DNA of 35,266 bases from Massiliimalia sp964370215. Lineage in GTDB: Bacteria; Bacillota; Clostridia; Oscillospirales; Ruminococcaceae. Below the pieces are notes generated by a model. The model searched no databases. It saw nothing but the letters and a program-made list of their open reading frames with translations, and had not been told where the DNA came from. A program made the position numbers and the translations under genes. Every line of letters starts with the position of its first letter. Position 1 is the first letter of the stretch. This document shows, in pieces, positions 30,334 through 35,266 of this stretch. The stretch spans positions 1-35,266 of the forward strand of contig CAYJIM010000018.1 in NCBI GenBank assembly GCA_964370215.1, in the 5' to 3' direction.

Positions 30334-33300
30334 TTGGTACTTAAATTTTTGGAAATACACGGCTTTAAGTCCTTTGCCGATAAAACAAGGATCACCTTCA
30401 ATGGGGGATTGACTGCCGTTGTTGGCCCCAATGGGAGTGGGAAAAGCAACCTCAGTGATGCCCTTCGTTGGGTCATGGGGGAGCAGTCCAGCAAGACCCT
30501 GCGTGGGAGCAACATGGAGGATGTCATTTTCAACGGCACCAAAAGCCGCAAACAACAAGGGTATGCAGAAGTATCTTTGGGCATCGACAACAGTGACCGT
30601 GTCCTGTCGGTCGATCATGACGAAGTCGTCATCACCCGTCGCTACAACCGTTCGGGGGACAGCGAATACCGCATCAATGGGGCGAGTGTGCGCCTCAAAG
30701 ATGTGCACCAATTGCTGATGGATACCGGTCTTGGCAAAGACGGGTATGCCATGGTCGGACAGGGACGTATTGCAGAAATTGTCCAGTCCAAAAGTGATGA
30801 GCGCCGCATGATCTTTGAAGAGGCGGCAGGCATTTCAAAATTCCGTGCCAGAAAAAACGAAGCACAGAAAAAATTAAATCAAGCAGAAGAGAATCTCGTT
30901 CGTTTGCGTGATATTGTGCAGGAATTGGAATCCCGTGTCGGACCGCTCAAAACCCAATCAGAAAAAGCAAAACAGTTTCTGGTGTTGGCAGGGGAGCGAA
31001 AAGAGTTGGAAATCTCCCTTTGGATGGGCACGTTGGAATCCGCCAATCGCCAGATCAAAGATGAAGAAGACCGCATTTTAGCCAGAAAATTGGAGCATAC
31101 TGAATTGGAAGCACAGGTCGCTTCGATGGAAGCGCAAATTGCGACGGTCTATGAGCAGATGCAACAGGCGTTGGTTTCGATGGACACCTTAGCCCGAGAA
31201 AAACAAACGCTGGAGGAAACACTGGTCACCTGTTCTGCTGAAATTGCGGTACTGCAAAATGAGCAACAGCACAGCAAAGAGGATCAAGCACAGGTTGCCG
31301 AACAGTTGGCGGTATTGTTGCAGTCCTCGGAAGAATTTTTACAGACGGTACAGGCGCATGAAGCGGATGTCAAGGAGATGGAAACGACCCTTTCTGACAC
31401 CGAAGTGCAGAAAAGAGAACTGGAAGAAAAGTTACAGCAGTTGTTGGCACAAAACGGTGATAGTGACGACCGCCATCAGGCGCTGACGGCTGAACTCAAC
31501 AGCTATATGATCGAGAAGTCCAATCAGGAATTGGCCTACCTGCAATTGCAACAACAGGAAGTACAGGAGTGTGAACGCTTTACCCAAAACAAAGCCCAGT
31601 ATGGTGATCAACAGGCGCTACTGGAAGCCGCAAAAGCGGATGGGAGGGAAGCGACAGACTTCTTGAAAACCCTAGCGGAAAAGCAACAAACCCTCAAAAA
31701 TATGTTACAAGGACATCAGTTGAAGGGGGCACGCCTGCAACAACAGCAGGATGAGCTGCTGCAAAAGGGGCACCAACTGTCCCTTGCCATCAAGGAAAAA
31801 GAACAGCGTGCGGCGATGTTGCAGGATATGGAAAACAGCATGGAAGGCTATGTCCACAGCGTCAAGCAGGTGTTGAAATGCGGCAAGCAAGGATCGCTTT
31901 CCGGTATTCTGGGCACGGTTTCACAGCTCATGACCGTTCCTGCCGACTACAATGTCGCCATCGAAACGGCATTGGGTGGGAGTTTGCAGCATATCATTGT
32001 CGAAGCAGAACAGCACGGGAAAGCCGCCATTCGTTTTTTGCAGAGTAAGAATGCCGGTCGTGCCACCTTTTTACCGTTGTCGGCAGTGAAGGGCAAACGC
32101 CTGCAAAACAACCGTTTGGAGGATCAGTCGGGGTATGTGGCACTTGCCTGTGACCTTGTCACCTTTGATTCAAAACTCAAACCTGTGATGGAATTTTTGC
32201 TCGGACGCATTGTCATTGTCGAGGATCTCGACGCGGCAGTCGTCATTGCAAAGCAAAACAACTACCAATTTCGCATCGTCACACTGGATGGTCAGGTGGT
32301 CAATGCAGGGGGCTCGATGTCGGGGGGCTCGAAAAATCGCTCGCAGGGATTTTTCAGCAGAAAAACCGAAATCCTCACGCTGCAAAAGGAACGCCTTGCT
32401 CTGCAAGAGAAGATGAAAGCATTGGAAGTGGATCAGGCGGATCTACAGGCGATCAAGGCCAAAGAGCAGGCCGAAGTGGTCGGGGTGGAAAGTGAACTGC
32501 AGGTGGTGTCGGAGGATCGTATTCGTTGTGAATCGGAGCAGAAACGTCTGGCGCTGTTGGTGGAACAACAAAACACCCTCCTCACGGCGATGAAAGAGGA
32601 GTTGGATGCATTTGAAACACGCATTGCCGACAATCGTCGAGGGCAACAGCAGGCAAAAGAACAAGCCGAGACTGCCGCTGTCCGGTTAGAGGCTTGCAAA
32701 GAGGCACTGGTGCAGATGGAAGGGGAACAATCGGCGGTGGAAACGACGTTGCAACGCTGCAACGAACAGCTGACCGAGTTTCGCTTACAACAACTGGAAC
32801 AGCAAAAGGATTTGGAAAACCGCAAACAGCGTCTGCGTGAATTCCAAGGACGACATGAAAATCTACACCAGCAACAGCAATACCTATCTGAAAAACAGAC
32901 CACCCTTTCTGAAAAGGAAGTCGAGTTACAAACCGTGTTGGCAGAGACTGAACAGCGTGCGGCTACTTGTCGCAAACGGATGGAAGAGATTGCCGCTGAA
33001 ACAACGGCACTACAGCAAAAGCGCACCGACTGTGAAGGACAAACCAATCGTCTGCGTGACCAAGAGAGAGACGATTCGGTGCGGTTGGAGCGCTTGAGTC
33101 AAGAGATGACCCGCTTTGACGAAAAGCGTGCAGGACTACAAAAGCAGTACGACGATGTCATCCGAAAGTTGTGGGATGAATATGAATTGACCAAGGCAGA
33201 GGCGGAGGAATACCGCACTGTGTTGACCGATACAGCAGATGCCAACAAACAATTGGCATCCTTGAAAGGGCAGATTCGTGCTCTCGGCAACGTCAATGTG

Positions 33301-33909
33301 GCAGCGATTGAAGAATATGCCGAAGTGTCGGAGCGGTATGAGTTTTTGTCGACACAGGTGGCGGATGCTGAAAAAGCAAGGGGACAACTGCTCAAAATGA
33401 TTGCGGAATTGACCGCACAGATGTCCACCCTATTCCTCGAACAGTTTCATCGCATCAACGGGCATTTTCAAGAGATTTTTGTTCAGTTGTTCGGTGGCGG
33501 TCGGGCGACGTTGTCGTTGACCGATCCGGAAGAACCGCTGACTTGCGGCATTGAAATCAAGGTCGAACCACCCGGTAAGATCATCAAAAACCTGACTTCA
33601 CTGTCGGGTGGGGAACAGGCATTTGTGGCGATCGCCATCTATTTTGCGATCCTACAGGTACGCCCTTCACCGTTTTGTGTGTTGGATGAAATTGAGGCAG
33701 CTTTGGATGATGTCAACGTCTCCAAATATGCGACCTATTTGAGACGCATGACCGAACGCACGCAGTTTATCACCATTACCCACCGTCGTGGGACGATGGA
33801 GGAAGCAGACACCCTTTATGGGGTGACGATGCAGCAAGAAGGCATTTCCAAACTACTGCAATTACAGGTCAGTGAAATTGAAAAACAATTCGGCGATCAG
33901 CTAAATTAG
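30334..33909 (+). CDS. smc: Chromosome segregation protein SMC
   Basis: An 1191-residue condensin ATPase of full family length. Walker A GPNGSGKSN is at residues 31-39. Two coiled-coil arms flank the hinge (about 520-668, with GGSMSGGSKNR at its end). The C-terminal head carries LSGGEQ (1090-1095) and Walker B LDEIEAALDD (D1118, E1119). With ScpA and ScpB it organises and segregates the chromosome. TTG 30334 is preceded by GGAGGTG (30322-30328); no ATG is available nearby. It is followed 15 bp later by ftsY, as in Bacillus. The arms are Gln-rich, which is ordinary for SMC. Confidence 0.97.
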   Translation: MVLKFLEIHGFKSFADKTRITFNGGLTAVVGPNGSGKSNLSDALRWVMGEQSSKTLRGSNMEDVIFNGTKSRKQQGYAEVSLGIDNSDRVLSVDHDEVVITRRYNRSGDSEYRINGASVRLKDVHQLLMDTGLGKDGYAMVGQGRIAEIVQSKSDERRMIFEEAAGISKFRARKNEAQKKLNQAEENLVRLRDIVQELESRVGPLKTQSEKAKQFLVLAGERKELEISLWMGTLESANRQIKDEEDRILARKLEHTELEAQVASMEAQIATVYEQMQQALVSMDTLAREKQTLEETLVTCSAEIAVLQNEQQHSKEDQAQVAEQLAVLLQSSEEFLQTVQAHEADVKEMETTLSDTEVQKRELEEKLQQLLAQNGDSDDRHQALTAELNSYMIEKSNQELAYLQLQQQEVQECERFTQNKAQYGDQQALLEAAKADGREATDFLKTLAEKQQTLKNMLQGHQLKGARLQQQQDELLQKGHQLSLAIKEKEQRAAMLQDMENSMEGYVHSVKQVLKCGKQGSLSGILGTVSQLMTVPADYNVAIETALGGSLQHIIVEAEQHGKAAIRFLQSKNAGRATFLPLSAVKGKRLQNNRLEDQSGYVALACDLVTFDSKLKPVMEFLLGRIVIVEDLDAAVVIAKQNNYQFRIVTLDGQVVNAGGSMSGGSKNRSQGFFSRKTEILTLQKERLALQEKMKALEVDQADLQAIKAKEQAEVVGVESELQVVSEDRIRCESEQKRLALLVEQQNTLLTAMKEELDAFETRIADNRRGQQQAKEQAETAAVRLEACKEALVQMEGEQSAVETTLQRCNEQLTEFRLQQLEQQKDLENRKQRLREFQGRHENLHQQQQYLSEKQTTLSEKEVELQTVLAETEQRAATCRKRMEEIAAETTALQQKRTDCEGQTNRLRDQERDDSVRLERLSQEMTRFDEKRAGLQKQYDDVIRKLWDEYELTKAEAEEYRTVLTDTADANKQLASLKGQIRALGNVNVAAIEEYAEVSERYEFLSTQVADAEKARGQLLKMIAELTAQMSTLFLEQFHRINGHFQEIFVQLFGGGRATLSLTDPEEPLTCGIEIKVEPPGKIIKNLTSLSGGEQAFVAIAIYFAILQVRPSPFCVLDEIEAALDDVNVSKYATYLRRMTERTQFITITHRRGTMEEADTLYGVTMQQEGISKLLQLQVSEIEKQFGDQLN

Positions 33910-33924
33910 TGAGGAGGCAGGCAG

Positions 33925-34830
33925 ATGGGCTTTTTTGATAAGATTAGAGATGGATTGAAAAAGACAAAGGAATCGATGATCAAGCAGGTGGAAACCCTCA
34001 TCCATTCCTTTACAAAAATTGACGAGAACTTTTTTGAGGAATTGGAAGAAACCCTCATCATGGCGGATATAGGGGTTTCGACCTCCACTGAAATTTGTGA
34101 TCGCTTGCGTGCCAAAGTCAAGCAGACGGGGGAGACCAATCCGGATGCCATTATGGGACTGCTCAAAGAAATCATTGCCGAGATGTTGACGGGGGGAGAG
34201 GAACTGAGTCTTCACACAAAACCCTCCCTCATTTTGGTCATTGGGGTGAATGGGGTTGGTAAAACCACCACCATCGGCAAACTTGCCGCCCACCTCAAAA
34301 GTCAAGGCAAACAGGTCATTCTCGGTGCGGCAGATACCTTTCGTGCCGCCGCCATTGACCAGTTGGGCATCTGGAGTGAGCGTGCAGGGGTACCGATGAT
34401 CAAGCACAAAGAGGGGGCAGACCCTGCGGCGGTGGTGTACGATGCCATCAATGCCGGTAAATCCCGTGGTGCGGATGTCATTATCTGTGATACGGCAGGA
34501 AGACTGCACAACAAAAAGCATTTGATGGACGAACTTGCCAAAATCGGTCGTGTCATCGACCGTGAATTGGAAGGGTGCGACCGTGAAGTGTTGCTTGTAC
34601 TGGACGCGACGACAGGGCAAAATGCCGTCAACCAAGCAAGACAGTTCAAAGAAGCGGCAGGGATCACCGGCATTGTGCTGACAAAGCTCGACGGTACTGC
34701 ACGTGGTGGCATTGTCATCGCCATCAAACAGGAGCTGGATCTGCCGGTCAAATACATCGGGGTTGGCGAACAACTCGACGATCTACAGCCGTTTGTGCCG
34801 ACCGCATTTGTTGATGCACTGTTTGACTAG
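33925..34830 (+). CDS. ftsY: Signal recognition particle receptor FtsY
   Basis: A 301-residue SRP GTPase that docks SRP-ribosome complexes at the membrane. The short N-terminal NG-type helices (MGFFDKIRDGLKKTKES) lack a long acidic A domain, as in other Firmicutes. The GTPase motifs are GVNGVGKT (107-114), DTAGR and TKLDGTARGG near 250-259. GAGGAGG precedes ATG 33925. The smc-ftsY order is the standard one. ffh is not in the window and probably lies elsewhere. Confidence 0.97.
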   Translation: MGFFDKIRDGLKKTKESMIKQVETLIHSFTKIDENFFEELEETLIMADIGVSTSTEICDRLRAKVKQTGETNPDAIMGLLKEIIAEMLTGGEELSLHTKPSLILVIGVNGVGKTTTIGKLAAHLKSQGKQVILGAADTFRAAAIDQLGIWSERAGVPMIKHKEGADPAAVVYDAINAGKSRGADVIICDTAGRLHNKKHLMDELAKIGRVIDRELEGCDREVLLVLDATTGQNAVNQARQFKEAAGITGIVLTKLDGTARGGIVIAIKQELDLPVKYIGVGEQLDDLQPFVPTAFVDALFD

Positions 34831-34847
34831 AGAAAAGAGGTGTCTGT

Positions 34848-35266
34848 ATGAAGTGGTTGCTTGCCACCAAAAATGAAGGAAAGCTCAAAGAGTTTCGCCG
34901 TATACTGGAGCCGCTGGGACACCAAGTGCTGTCGATGGCGGACGTGTCGGTCGACATCGATGTGGAGGAAACCGGCACTACCTTTGAAGAGAATGCCGCT
35001 TTGAAAGCGGTTGCCCTCTACAATGCGACTGGGATTTCCACCATTGCCGATGATTCCGGTTTGGAAGTGGATGCCCTAAACGGTGCGCCGGGGGTGTATT
35101 CTGCAAGATATGGTGGACTGTCCACCGATCAAGAACGCAATACCTACTTACTGGAACAGTTGAAAACGGTACCAAAAGAAGAGAGAACGGCGCGCTTTGT
35201 CGCCGTCCTGCATATCATATTTGATGACACCCGACAGGAGTCGATTCGCGGATGTTGCGAAGGCTT
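34848..35266 (+). CDS. rdgB: HAM1/RdgB-family XTP/dITP pyrophosphatase (partial, runs off the end)
   Basis: A 139-codon 5' fragment cut by the window edge. It begins MKWLLATKNEGKLKEFRRI, with the substrate-binding TKNEGK motif, then EETGTTFEENAALKA and ADDSGLEVDALNGAPGVYSARYGG, all hallmarks of the Ham1/RdgB family, which hydrolyses non-canonical purine triphosphates such as dITP and XTP. The full protein is usually about 200 residues. AGAGGTG (34835-34841) lies 6 nt upstream of ATG 34848. It follows ftsY after 17 bp and is probably in the same transcript. Confidence 0.94.
   Translation, partial: MKWLLATKNEGKLKEFRRILEPLGHQVLSMADVSVDIDVEETGTTFEENAALKAVALYNATGISTIADDSGLEVDALNGAPGVYSARYGGLSTDQERNTYLLEQLKTVPKEERTARFVAVLHIIFDDTRQESIRGCCEG

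Overview
The window looks like chromosomal housekeeping DNA from an anaerobic, spore-forming member of the Clostridia, most likely in or near the Oscillospirales/Ruminococcaceae (taxon inferred). The grounds are a fused IspH-ribosomal protein S1 gene, the sporulation genes ylbJ, yqfC, yqfD, a YlmC/YmxH-type gene and a CotF-like pair, the cluster phoH-ybeY-dgkA-era-recO, frequent TTG/GTG starts behind strong GGAGG sites, and roughly balanced base composition. All genes but ylbJ lie on the plus strand.

Layout. 29-2187: an RpiR-type regulator and an HI0933/BaiN-like flavoprotein. 2267-5680: a promoter, then cmk, plsC and ispH-rpsA closed by a strong terminator. 5722-7923: a PLP aminotransferase and trpS. 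7924-8429: a gene-free stretch of palindromic repeats and terminators. 8430-8902: two small spore-coat-like genes, convergent with ylbJ (minus strand), which is divergent from yqfC-yqfD. 11488-17896: a leader, then phoH, ybeY, dgkA, era, recO and mutS2. 17897-19999: a PRC-barrel sporulation gene and a large membrane protein that looks like a catalytically dead signal peptidase with a long cytoplasmic tail. 20000-20642: a second repeat-rich gap with a remnant duplicate gene tail, dispersed hairpins, a G-quadruplex-type tract, a consensus promoter and a probable L20-type leader. 20643-21804: infC-rpmI-rplT. 21911-35266: an rRNA methyltransferase, dprA, topA, trmFO, plsX, rnc, a radical SAM gene, smc, ftsY and the start of a HAM1/RdgB gene that runs off the window.

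Functionally the region joins lipid and cell-envelope precursor synthesis (plsC, plsX, dgkA, ispH), translation and RNA maturation (S1, trpS, ybeY, era, phoH, infC, L35, L20, rRNA methyltransferase, trmFO, rnc), DNA maintenance (recO, mutS2, dprA, topA, smc), secretion (ftsY) and sporulation. No CRISPR array, insertion sequence, prophage or tRNA gene was seen.

The points most worth a second look are the signal-peptidase-like pseudoenzyme and the remnant of its tail, the possible internal translation start that would release free S1 from the IspH-S1 fusion, a pair of two-hairpin repeats whose stems show compensatory changes, the G-tract block beside the infC promoter, the AUU/AUC-type start of infC, and a histone-H1-like tail on topoisomerase I. 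All coordinates and counts were read by eye; no search was run.
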